Part shown: positions 12,369 through 23,499 of the stretch, one piece after another
Layout of the letters: the number at the start of each line of letters is the position of its first letter
Position numbering within the stretch: the first letter of the stretch is position 1
Assembly: GCF_016802725.1 (NCBI RefSeq)
Contig: NC_052670.1
Location: 9,692,141 to 9,756,140 of the forward strand
Direction of reading: 5' to 3'
DNA length: 64,000 bases
Source of the DNA: Solenopsis invicta
Taxonomy: Eukaryota > Arthropoda > Insecta > Hymenoptera > Formicidae
The notes under the pieces: model-generated
The model's input: the letters and a program-made list of their open reading frames with translations, nothing else
Databases searched by the model: none
What the model was told of the DNA's origin: nothing
Position numbers and translations under genes: made by a program

Positions 12369-13096
12369 AGAGGGCCGATTTTCGAATTTGGCTTTTGTTT
12401 CAAAATGGCGGATGTAATATAGCGGCTGAAAAATAGAAAATTAAATCGATATTTAACAAATTGTGTATATGCGTGTTTTTGATGCTGCAAATTATAAATC
12501 TAATATTATAATTACGAAACTTATTAAATAATAAATCAAATATGGCTGCCATAAACAATAAAGTATTATAAATATGAATAAATGATAAATGAATCAAGTA
12601 ATAAATAATAAAATAGTGTCTCTTTTACGATTCGTCTAATAATAATTGTAGAGCTTTGATATCAATATCCCTCAAAAAATTGTTCATTGATTTTATTGAT
12701 TACTTACATAAAGATCAGACGAAGTTAACAGTTTTTTAATACTATCTTCATTTGTTGCACTTTTGCAATATTTTCGAGTGTGGTATTCAACATCCGCTTC
12801 TGAGATTTCAAATAAATCTGGTGAAGGAAAGCATGTCTTTTTTTACTTCAGAAAGCTTTTTATAAGATGGAAATATATAGAAGTACAACAAATAAAGATA
12901 TTATTAAAAAGCTGTTAAAAAATTAAATTGAGTATTGAAAGTAGTACAAACAACAGTGGTTTTAATATTCAAAAAAGTAATGATAACTGAAGGAAAATTT
13001 GTGCCAAGTAATTATATTTCCTTATGGTAAGAAAAGCTTAATTGGCTGTATTATATAAATAATATTAAAAATTATTTTGCTATAGATTGCAGAAAA
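12369..13096. other. Upstream region of SCCPDH-like gene; possible minus-strand coding exon at ~12700-12830
   Basis: Mostly AT-rich. On the minus strand about 12703-12830 is open and not low-complexity, encoding FEISEADVEYHTRKYCKSAT and then a Lys/Leu-rich stretch ending in a stop; a CACCAG acceptor-like site precedes it. This looks more protein-like than neighbouring DNA but I do not recognise it. It may be the last exon of a gene divergent from SCCPDH or a pseudogene scrap. No promoter element is evident. Confidence 0.3.
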
Positions 13097-15054
13097 ATGG
13101 CGAATGATCGATTAGATATAGTGATATTTGGTGCTACTGGATATACTGGAAAATACGTGGTAAAAAATGCAACCCAAATATGCAAGGATCAAAACTTGAA
13201 ATTTGGTATTGCTGGTCGTAGGAAAGAAGCTTTGGAAGCAGTCATTAAGGAATTTGCCTCAGATATTGGTACATTTAAGAATTAAAATTTAATCTAAGGG
13301 CTCTTATCTCAAGGGCTAACAAACCATTTTGTTTGTTATTATTGAAGACTCATATATTGCATGCCTTTTTAGAGGACGTACATATTATCCTAGCTGACAC
13401 AAAAGATGAAGAGTCTTTAATAAAAATGACAGAACGAGCAAAAGTACTTATTAGCTGTTGTGGTCCATATAGATTTTATGGAGAACCAGTCGTTAAAGCA
13501 TGTATTGCTACGCGCACTCATTACGTTGATGTGTCTAGTGAAGTACAGGTAGTTATCTATGTTTGCAATGGTTCAATGACCGCTAATTGATATTTTATTT
13601 TGATATTTCCAATATTATACAGTTTATGGAGCAGATGCAATTAAAATATAATGAAGCAGCGAAAGAAGCTGGCGTTTATATAGTGAGCGCTTGCGGGTTT
13701 GACTGCATTCCTTGCGATTTGGGAATTATTTTCACCCAACAAAAATTTGAAGGAGAAGTCAATGCTGTTGAAGTTTATATGAAGATGTGGTCAACCAACA
13801 CTGAGCAGACAGGTTCATATGGAACTTATGCAACTTGGGAGTCGGCGGTACATAGTATGGGTCATAAAAACGAATTACGGGAACTGCGCAGAAAATTATA
13901 TTCTAATTCCAAGTTGCCCGAACTTACGCCGAAATTAAAATCAAGGTATGTAATGTATTCACAATTATGTAAGTCACATTTTGTTAATTATAAGTTAAAT
14001 ATAAGTCAATTTTATACACATATTAAATGTTTCAAAATTACGCAAAATTTATATATTGATAGGAAGAAAAAAATAGTTACATTGATGCTACTAATAATTT
14101 GATGGCACTATTATATTCATTAATTACAGAGGTCTACATCGAAGCGATGTTGCTGAAGGTTGGTCCATACCGGTTCCGATCGGTGCTGATCGTGCAGTAG
14201 CTCTTCGTACACAGCACTTCTTACATAACAAATATAAAATTAGACCTGCACAAGTTCAATTTTATACTACAATTAAGTAAGTAACAACAGAAATGCCATA
14301 AATGTCGAAAAATAATTTCTACTAATGTACACTTATTACTAGGACTTTCTATGAATTGCTGATGATAACCATTTTTGGTATAATCTTATTAATTATGTCT
14401 CGCATATCATGCGGACGTAATTTGCTTCTAAAAGTACGTATCAAAATATTTGTAATTATCAAAATCGTGCAAATAATACAAGCTAAATAAATGCGATATT
14501 TACAGCATCCTGCTCTATTTACAAACGGTTGTATAAGTCGCGAGATTCCGAATATGGAAAAGCACAAATCAATCTGCTTTGACATGACGATCGTGGCTCG
14601 CGGATGGACTGAAAAGTTGGCTAAATCTACTGGCAAATACACGGATCCACCTAATAAGAAAGTAATCACCAAAGTTTCTGGCAAGTCTCTCGCATATGAA
14701 ATGACCAGCGTCGTAGTGCTTTTATCAGCTATAACAATTCTTAACGAAAAAGACAAGATACTTGATAAGTGAGTGAATCATTAATAATATGTTAATATAT
14801 AACTTATATCTGTCATATTCATTTCTTAAAAGTTTAAAAATTTGTTAGTACAAACAATTAAAACGTAATAATTATATTATAATTACATGTTGAATATCGA
14901 TTTAATTTTAATTGTTTATATATTATTGTATTTTTACAGCGGAGGAGTACTTACTCCCGGTGCTGCTTTCGGTAAAACATCTCTGATCGAGCAAATGATT
15001 AAACACAACATTAAATTCGAAGTGATATCTACCGATGTGCGAAGTAATCTATAG
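13097..15054 (+). CDS. Sccpdh: Saccharopine dehydrogenase-like oxidoreductase (SCCPDH family), complete, 7 exons
   Basis: Seven exons join with matching phases: 13097-13268, 13373-13548, 13623-13945, 14130-14276, 14343-14433, 14506-14768 and 14940-15054. All introns are GT-AG and the total is 428 codons, matching the ~429 residues of the vertebrate protein. The N-terminus has a Rossmann dinucleotide-binding loop (IVIFGATGYTGKYV) after MANDRLD. Family motifs follow: ISCCGPYRFYGEPVV, THYVDVSSEVQ and SACGFDCIPCDLG. Exon 5 supplies a hydrophobic segment (LLMITIFGIILLIM) as in lipid-droplet/membrane-associated members. Exon 6 carries ARGWTEK and the last exon VLTPGAAFGKTSL, then a TAG stop. The start ATG in AAAAATGG follows a possible acceptor (TTGCAG), so a 5' UTR intron is possible. 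The biochemical substrate is not established; the name is historical. No disabling changes seen. Confidence 0.93.
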
Positions 15055-15918
15055 AATTACAACAATTCTCTATACAGTTTCTATTCATAATATTTTCTTT
15101 CTTCATAATTATGTTCGATTTTGATATTAACAATTTTGTAATTTTGAGTAGAGCTACGCTCTATGCACATATATATTTCAGGTTATTGGTATTTATGATA
15201 TTTCAAAAGAAATGTTTATAAGAAATATATAAATGTTATAGTTTAACAAAATTTACTTATTGAATGTTATTAATTATTATACTCATATATTAAAAAAATA
15301 AAAGTTTTATGATATAGGTACAGGATGTTTTCTAAAAAGTGGGCTTCACTGCAGCAGCAGATATGAGTCACTAAACAAAAAAAAATTCATATAAACATAT
15401 CTCATCTGATTTTATTTTACAGTACAGTCATTTTTATGCTTCAGCAATGTGCAGTTACACATTGCATAAATATAGACGACAATTCGAGGATTTTCTACCT
15501 TTGTTTTGTATTTATTTTCTACGAAGAAAATTATTAGCGTACTTTATTATATACAAAAACTGTATATAAATACAAATACATGTGAAATTGTATCCCATTA
15601 TGTGAGGAGTTGTTTAATACATATAATGAGATTTAGGTTAATATTACTATACTTTTAATAAACTTAACGTGATTTTTAACAGGCACAAATATATTTTAGG
15701 AACATTGAAAGAAACAACAAAGAATATTAGAAAAGTGAAATAGCAGTGAGATAAATAAAAATGAATAAATATTATCACGATGTGTCAGCAAAGAAGCAGC
15801 TAGCACACTTGGGTCACGCATTATATGCGGAATTACGCATTTTTCCCTCGAAAAATTTCTATGTTGTACACGTCGTTTATGTTCATGAGCAGACTAAAAA
15901 TTATAGTTAAGAGATTGT
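15055..15918. other. Intergenic AT-rich DNA
   Basis: Nothing supported beyond probable 3' UTR of the SCCPDH-like gene and an ACAGGATGTTTTCTAAAAAG string near 15320 that resembles a transposon terminus with no identified partner. Confidence 0.4.
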
Positions 15919-15919
15919 G

Positions 15920-16095
15920 CGGCCAACATTACATTACTAGTCCACTTATTATAGAAATAACAACGAACTATCGGGAACTCAAGAGATCGTCAACACAACA
16001 TCTGCATAAAACATTTTGTCACGTCAAAGTATTTTTGCAAATTCTTTCAGCTTATCTGAGTTTAATCCTCCGAATTATGATTACAATTATGTTTT
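15920..16095 (+). repeat. Dispersed repeat copy 2 (partner of 4955-5127)
   Basis: Matches 4955-5127 through CAACGAACTATCGG(G/A)AACTC, GTCAAAGTATTTTTGCAAAT and TCCGAATTATGATTAC. In one frame an acidic Asn/Asp-rich stretch follows, consistent with an old transposon ORF. A short 21-bp direct repeat (ATCGATGCACAAAGCAACAT, two and a half copies) lies just downstream at 16206-16255. Confidence 0.5.
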
Positions 16096-16547
16096 GAACA
16101 AATTTTGAGATCAGAATTCTTTGAATACAGATTTCTATAACAAAAACTATAATTCAGATGATGTCACTTCAATAGACTCTGATTATGTACGTACGTCATA
16201 CAAATATCGATGCACAAAGCAACATATCGATGCACAAGGCAACATATCGATGACACAATAAATGCAAGTGCAATTTTTAGACGACTGATCGTAATGATTT
16301 TCATTTTTCTCCGTGCATACATATTTTTTACAAGCACACATCCCTCATAGAACTCTGTCCGCTGTAGTTGAATTTTTATATACAATTTTTTTGGCAAATT
16401 TAAAATGAAATAGTGGCTGCTTTAGTTGCGTTGCAGTTTAGTATTCCATCACGCAATTTATTAGAAATTTAGAAAAAGACTCTGAAGAAATAAATCAAAC
16501 TATGAATAAATGCCGTGAGAACCAACACAAGATGTTTGTGTAAGAAT

Positions 16548-16921
16548 TAATGTAATTGACAAACAATTATTAGACGTTTCGATCCTCTGGTTTGGATCAT
16601 CCTTATTATTAGTGTAAACTTATTATTCCACATGCGATGATAATCAGGTTTGTGTAACGCAGATACAAAAATGGATAGTCGAAAATGATGCAGTACAATT
16701 GTAGTCAGTGTGACCATTCAAAAAACTTGTCACACAACGACACAGACCGCAATGTATCACACTGCAATTGTACTGCATTATTTTCGACTGACAATTTTTG
16801 TACCTGTGCTACACAAGCCTGATTAATTATCGTCGCATGTGGAATAATAAGTTTATACTGATGAAAGATGATCCAAATCAGAGGATCAAAACATCTAATA
16901 ATTGTTTGTCAATTACACTAA
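16548..16921. mobile_element. Long foldback MITE, ~374 bp
   Basis: The left arm begins AATGTAATTGACAAACAATT and the right arm ends AATTGTTTGTCAATTACACT. Pairing continues through GATCCTCTGGTTTGGATCAT and its complement, CTTATTATTCCACATGCGA, and AATGCAGTACAATTG. Arms are ~160 bp around a centre near 16735. It lies directly 5' of a Harbinger relic. Confidence 0.8.
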
Positions 16922-17328
16922 TAGCGTTTTTCACTGGGAGAACTGGTGCGCACTGAGTGCGCACTCGCTACGGGCAACGTGTTTCACTGAACGTTTCGGT
17001 GCGCATGAAACCGGTGCGCGCTGTTTCACTGGGAAGGCTAGTGCCGAATTTTTGCCCTTTCGTGCAAGATTTCGGCACGAGCTCCCAGAGACGGTGCCAG
17101 TTCAGTGCAACATGGCTACGCGGGACGCACGATTAGCAATTGCATTACTAGATTTGCTTTCTTCATCATCATCTAGCAGTGATGAAAAAGAAGTATTAAA
17201 AAATCCACGGAAAATTCCGAAAATCAAAAATTTTGTTCAGGTGGTGCATAACTTAACGGATAAAGATGTAAATACATCTGTTTTCATTGTTTCTGCAGAT
17301 TATATTGTATTACACGTGAAGCAATAAT
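16922..17328 (+). mobile_element. PIF/Harbinger-like transposon 5' fragment with transposase N-terminus
   Basis: The DNA begins TTTTTCACTGGGAGAACTGG, a GC-rich terminus with GTGCGCACTGAGTGCGCAC. From the ATG at 17112 it encodes MATRDARLAIALLDLLSSSS, an acidic DEKE segment, then IPKIKNFVQVVHNLTDKD. This matches the N-terminal pattern of Harbinger-type nucleases (Ser-rich, then IPxxxNFVxxxV). The frame ends within about 20 codons and the DDE catalytic domain is absent; a foldback MITE (17404-17746) sits immediately downstream. It is a broken fragment. Assignment rests on pattern memory, so moderate confidence. Confidence 0.5.
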
Positions 17329-17403
17329 ATATATTGTATAAATATATAGTATCAATACTACAAATAATTATCAAAATATTTAAGATAGACTTGGTAGTAT
17401 TAA

Positions 17404-17746
17404 AATTAGAGAATAAAACGTAGGAAATGCGAGTCAAATGCGGTAGTTGGTGCGTCAATAATATAAATAGTAAATATATTTCGCTATCAGTACATAAATG
17501 TGAATACAAATAACGGACGCGTTTCGACTTTCTTTGAAGTCATTCTCAACGATAATTTTAAATTAACAATTAGCATATATGATTTTGTTAATTGAAAATT
17601 ATCGTTGAGAATGACTTCAAGGAAAGTTGAAACGCGTCCGTTATTTGTATTCACGTTTATGTATTAATAGCGAAATATATGTATTATTATATTGACGCAC
17701 CAACTACTGCGTTTGATTCGTATTTCCTACGTTTTATTCTCTAATA
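17404..17746. mobile_element. Foldback MITE, ~343 bp, with GACGCGTTTCGACTTTC core
   Basis: The left arm includes AGAGAATAAAACGTAGGAAA, TGCGTCAATAATATA and ACGGACGCGTTTCGACTTTC. The right arm is the reverse complement, ending TTTCCTACGTTTTATTCTCT. The centre is near 17580 (TTAATTGAAAATTATCG). Arms are ~150 bp and highly complementary, suggesting a recent insertion. Confidence 0.8.
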
Positions 17747-17875
17747 CAAATAATTATATTATTAATAATTGTATTATTAATTATATTATTATTATTACTA
17801 TTATTACTATTACTACTATTACTATTACTATTATTATTATATTACATTATTATTATTAATTATTTTTAATCTAAT
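17747..17875. repeat. (ATT)n/(ACT)n trinucleotide microsatellite
   Basis: Interrupted ATT and ACT triplets following the foldback MITE. Confidence 0.85.
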
Positions 17876-18279
17876 GGAGTCTGTGGTACTTACCAATTAA
17901 TTTTATTATTTTATTAATTTTATTATTATTTTTATTTATTAATTTTATAGAAATTTATCAATTTCTTTTCTAACATGTGCATTGAATAACTTCAAAAACC
18001 AAAATCATAAGTATATACTTACTCTTTAATTTATTATATAAGTCCGTTTCAAGCGGCTCAAGGGTTAAAGTTAATATTTCAGTATTTATTCTAAAAGAAA
18101 TACACAAACTAATCGATCCTTCCATATTAAATTACAAATTTTTGTGATGCTAATGTTCAAAAGGTATCGAATATAATGCGCCATAAAACTGCACAGAAAA
18201 TAATGGACGTGTTTAGCTGAGAGTGCAAGAAACTCGCACTGTCAGTGCACTCGGGCAGTGTCGCCAGAGTTTTCACTCT

Positions 18280-18797
18280 TATACTACAAACAACTACAAA
18301 CGATTCCGGGTTGAAATCTGATGCCATTTGAGCTATAGCTATTAAATAATTTCTTACTGTTTTTTTTTAAACCGATAGCATATTTATTTCTCAATTGTAA
18401 ACAAAAATTCTTAAACTACAATCAACTACGAACGAAAACTCTTACACTACAAACAATTACAAACAATTTTATATAGAAATGTGATGCCATTTGTGCTGTA
18501 GTTATAAAATAATTCCCAACTGTTTTTTTAAAAATTGATAACGTTCTTATTTTTAAACTTTAAACAAAAATTCTTGAACTACAAACAACTACAAACGATT
18601 TCAGATTGAAATCTGATGCCATTTGAGCTGTAGCTATTAAATAATTTCTTACTGTTTTTTAAAAACCGATAACATATTTATTTTTTAACTACAAACAAAA
18701 TAATGTTTACTACAATCATCTACAGACAAAATTCTACAAGAAACACACTTTTAAATTTGATTTCGTAAAAGTCGGTGCCAACTTCACGGAGGTGTGA
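18280..18797. repeat. CTACAAACAACTACAAACGATTT satellite block ending in GCCAACTTCACGGAGGT
   Basis: About four tandem units of 120-135 bp. Each has an ACTACAAACAACTACAAACG core, GATGCCATTTGAGCTGTAG, TTACTGTTTTTTAAA and ACATATTTATTTTTTAAC. The block ends in GTGCCAACTTCACGGAGGTG, the same terminus as the foldback element at 46472-47808. Only one terminus was found here, so this is probably one arm of a foldback element. Confidence 0.7.
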
Positions 18798-18804
18798 ACA
18801 CTTT

Positions 18805-18905
18805 AGCTGCGTTCCGAAATTCACTGCCAGTACTAAAAATCTATAGTATACGTAACGTGAATTATATATTTTCAGTACTGGCAGCGTATATCGAAACGCA
18901 GCCTT
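18805..18905. mobile_element. Short palindromic MITE (GCTGCGTTCCGAAATTCACT)
   Basis: The left end AGCTGCGTTCCGAAATTCAC and right end GTATATCGAAACGCAGCC are inverted, with internal CCAGTACTAAAAAT / TTTCAGTACTGGC pairing. A relative is at ~231-355. Confidence 0.6.
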
Positions 18906-18996
18906 TATATTAATACGTGTGTATATTAAATGAATATATGTAGAAAAGATGAAATATAATGTATTTTATTTTATCACACGCGTTTACCCAATAATA

Positions 18997-19889
18997 GAGG
19001 AGAAGAGGGTATTATGGCTACTGTCGACAATATGGTTACCCCTATTATCTCCGTTATTAGATGACGTATTCTAACAATTGCTTATGGTGTTATTCATTTA
19101 GTAGCCCGCCGTTTTTTAGTGATATTAATATGACAATACATAATAAGTGACAATTGTTATAAGGCATTTTTACTTTTGAGCACTTCTAAACTTTTTCAAG
19201 GTTCACCTTTAACTTTTAATTACTCATATTCTTTCTCATTATTCTTAAACTTGAGTGTATTATCACACGAATATACATACACTTGAGTGTTTTTTTTATT
19301 ATTTACCTTTTTATTCAGCTATACACATTTTGAGTTATACAAAGTTAAAACAATAACATGGAATTTTATTAATATGGCTTTTTAAGCAAAACTTTTATAT
19401 TGAAATATTTCTTCAATAAATCGATCGTCATTCTAGAGAGCGGTGTTTAGAAACATTAAAAACATTATTTTATGATTGTTGTTTAATGTTAAACAGGGAT
19501 AAAATGACATTTCTAACTAAATTTCTAATGGTATTTTTAAAGTTACTGAACGCAAGAAAATTCTATATTAGAAAAATTCTAAACAATGGAAAATTAAAAA
19601 TACATAATTTTGTAACAAGATACTGTGTTTCTTCTAAACTAAACTAACTTTTTTAAATTATTCTTATAGATAGCCATATTATAACCACTTTTTTCTGCCA
19701 CCGATTATGCAGAGCATTAGATTTTTATAAATCACGTCCTAAATAATAAATATCTCATTATTTTGAGCCTAGAATCTGTCAAACAACATTTTGACGAATT
19801 TAATCGTTCAAGTTTCAATAGAAAATATTAATTATAAACAAAATGATTCAATAAAATGAAAATGGGTGCCATATTACCCTCTTCTCCTC
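18997..19889. mobile_element. TA-flanked TIR element, 893 bp, copy 2 (inverted)
   Basis: Nearly full-length copy of 11087-11977 in the opposite orientation, flanked by TA on both sides (TA at 18995 and 19890). Termini are GAGGAGAAGAGGGTATTATG and CATATTACCCTCTTCTCCTC. The two copies differ by scattered substitutions, which gives a direct divergence measure. Confidence 0.85.
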
Positions 19890-20095
19890 TAATAAATGGT
19901 TGACTGATTTTATTAACTTTCTTAATTTCTTACTATCGAACACTGTTGAACAATTTTTCGGCAACTGAAATCCGTTCAAAGAAACACATACTTTACTATC
20001 GCACAGCATGCATTTATCCGACGTTATCAAAAGCAATCAACTGCGATTTTATTGATGGTTATAAATGGTTATACAATTTCATTGCAAAACAACGA

Positions 20096-20400
20096 TTAAA
20101 AAACATTTTATGCAATATTATATAAGAACGTTGAAAAAACATTAGGAATACTATTATTAAAACGTTTCTTAAACATTTGGAAATATCACATTATTTAGGT
20201 AATGTATTAAAAACATTTTTATAACATTATATAAAAACGTTAAATAAATCTTTAGAACAACATTATTGAAACGTTTTTTAAACATTCGGAATTATCACAT
20301 TATTAGATAATGCTTTAAAAACATGTATAGAATATTATATAAGAATGTTGATAAAAGTCACAAGAAATCAATGTTTCAAAACGTTTATTTAATGTTCCTT
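20096..20400. repeat. Tandem repeat, ~125-bp unit, 2.5 copies
   Basis: Repeated order of AACGTTTxTTAAACATT, GGAATTATCACATTATTAG and AATGxxTTAAAAACAT. It resembles the AACATTTTTTAAACGTTTAT repeat block in the DHDDS intron (57690-58780). Confidence 0.55.
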
Positions 20401-23035
20401 GCGTACTGGGATGTCTTCTCACTCGAAGTTGTACGGAAAATCGAAGTATACTCGGTACGTGCAATGTGTTCCAGCCTTTTTCACAATGCATAATATTGAG
20501 CATTAGAAAAAAAAAGGAACACACACACGCTAAATATATAAAATATAAAATATAAAATTTCATATGCATGCAACTTCGTATGAGAAGGCATTTCTGCCCC
20601 CATGTATATCTTTCAATAATAAATTTCACAAGAATGTGGAATTTTATTTAAAGATATGTGTACTTTATCTAACCCAATAAAATTTCATGTATCCGTGGAA
20701 TTTCATTTAAAGGTTTAATTAAAGGACTCTTATTTAAATACAATTTACAAATATATAATTTATTTTGTCAATGAAATATCAGTTAAACAATAAATCAGTT
20801 AAATAATAAATCAAGTAAATCAAAACAACAGAAAATACAAAATACTTTCCACAATAGCTTCCGTGAACAATTGAATCGGGTGTATATATCATCTTTTCAC
20901 TTTTTTAAAATATACTTAAAAAATATCTTAATTTTAATCATAAAAATAGCGTTGGAAAATACGAATTATAATGACAATACATTTTTGTAGATTTTTAACG
21001 ATTCAAATGCCTTCGTTAAAAATTGTCTATTTTATAAGATTTAAGTACTTTTTAAAGCAAAATAAATTTTTATCTCTAAAGTTGCGATCGTAAATTATAT
21101 GACACTTTGGTTATAATAGTCTCTTCAGTTTAAGATTGTAAAGTTTAACAAAAAAAAAATTTTTTTTTTTTTTATTAAACTTTATAGCCTTAAAATGTAT
21201 TCTCAAAGCAATTTTATAATATTTAAACAATTTATCAGCGTTTTAACAATATTTTTTGAAAATTGATTCTCCAAATCATTTTGGAGAATCAATGATTCTC
21301 CACTACGAAATGTCTCAAGAAAATAGTTTAAATTAAAATATATATAAAATATATATATAAATATATATAAATTAAAATATATGTTTATGTGTAAGTCATA
21401 AATAACAATATTCAGAAAAAACATTAAAAATATTTACTAGAATAAAAAAATATCAACAAACATACAGGGTGATTCAGAATAAATATTGTTTCTTTTACAA
21501 GCATATTCGTAATCGAATTCTCAGACGATTTTTCTTATATTTAGGAGAAGGAAAAAATATAAAAGAGAGGGGAGGAGGGCCTTCGACAAGTTCGAACACG
21601 TTTACTCACGTATCATTCCGTACGGCGATCAGCTTATTGTTTCCACGATGTGATAGTTCAATAGAAATTTATCTTTTATCCTTCGAAGTTGTATGTGTTA
21701 TATCATGAAAAAGTTACTATGAATGTTGAAAGAAACAATAAGTCGAGGCTCAAATATTCAGAATAATCGGATAAAAGAAATGTTTGACAAAGATTTTGAC
21801 TTACACAAAAAGAACAATTGTGCTAAAGTGTCTTCAGTGTCTGATTTAGCTGCATATAGATTTGAAAATAATTTTTGTTAGAACATCAAAATAATTATGT
21901 AAGATGCACAAATTAATTATTAAAATATCGAAACTTTTTGCAGCATTTGTGTTTGAGCATTTAATAAAATTATTTTGATAATTTAACAAATGCATTTTCT
22001 GATCTGTATTCAGTTGAATTACTTTAGCAAACCGCCACACATTAATTTTTATACTTCTTTATTTATAATACTTTTATGTAATATTTTTACATATATTTTT
22101 ATATAGACATATTTGAAGTCATGTATTTAACAAACTTCATAAAACTTATATAAAATTCTTATAAACTTTTAAAATTAATATTTAAAAATAAAAATGAACA
22201 AATGATTAAATTCAACATTATTTGTTTTCGAGTTTACAAAATATTGAAATGTTATCTGGATAATTTATTACTTATGAAAAATATAAATATAAAAATAAGA
22301 TTTTAAATAAAATAAAATGTTTATAAATTCGTCGAAATTAGAAAATCGTCAGAAATTCTACTTGAAAATCACATATCTCTAAATAAACAAGATAGATAAA
22401 TTATTTTTAGGAAATATAGAAAAGTAAAAGCGAGATATGTTTTGAGTTTACATTTGAATATAGTTTTTGTTTGCTTTTAATTCCAACTATATTTCGTAGA
22501 TTATTTCTATAGATTAGCGATTTAAAATATATAAAAAATCGAAAAGTATTCTTATTCTTTAATTAGAAATCAAATAACTAAAAAATCGAATAAATAAGAG
22601 TGATGCTAATTTGTTTTATGTATATTTTAGAATATTTGTCATATTCATTATAATATAGCATGGGCATTCAGTAGTGTATGTAAGAATTTTGAATAATTTA
22701 TTTAGTAATTAATGCATAAAACTTTAAGTATCGATGACATCTGATTTTAGAGGAAGTTCAATATTAATGAATTTAAGACACAGTATAAACGCAGTAGCTT
22801 ACAGTTTCACACATTTTTTAACGTTGTATTTAAATCTTATAATAGATTTGCAAATTGATTAATAATAGAAATTAATATTGTATACCAATGCTAATGAAAC
22901 AATAAATTTAATCATCACAAAATCATATTATTGAAGAAAATAATAAATCTTTTCGTACTAAGGTTGCAAACTACACCTAGCTACGCTGGTTTGCGGTGGC
23001 GTCGCTGATTGGCTACTGATGTAGTAGAGGGGCTA
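20401..23035. other. Intergenic AT-rich DNA upstream of histone H4
   Basis: No gene supported. It holds an A/T homopolymer run (~21151-21175), AT-rich dinucleotide stretches (21340-21390) and a transposon-terminus-like string (CAGGGTGATTCAGAATAA) at 21464. Short open frames here are AT-driven and lack domains. Confidence 0.5.
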
Positions 23036-23052
23036 GCTTGTCGGTTCTAGGG

Positions 23053-23059
23053 TATAAAA
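23053..23059 (+). promoter_or_regulatory. TATA box of histone H4
   Basis: TATAAAA within GGGTATAAAAGCAGG, 79 bases before the H4 ATG. An initiator-like CATCAGC follows about 25 bases downstream, at 23078-23084. Confidence 0.75.
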
Positions 23060-23131
23060 GCAGGCAGCCGGCGTTACATCAGCACATCCCGTTGAGGTTT
23101 CACGGAGTTCAAGTCGTACTAAGCTTACTAG

Positions 23132-23449
<318 letters not shown>

Positions 23450-23474
23450 TTTGGTCACGACCTTGCAAATCAAC

Positions 23475-23490
23475 GGCCCTTTTCAGGGCC
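23475..23490 (+). terminator. Histone mRNA 3' stem-loop (H4)
   Basis: GGCCCTTTTCAGGGCC: a 6-bp stem with TTTC loop, flanked by CAAC and ACCA. This is the canonical SLBP-binding processing signal. Confidence 0.95.
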
Positions 23491-23499
23491 ACCAAATTT

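Noticed and set aside
16902..17111. Upstream part of the 141-codon frame before the Harbinger-like ATG
   Set aside because: This stretch is the GC-rich transposon terminus (repeated CACTGGGA), not protein-like; only the part from 17112 resembles a transposase.
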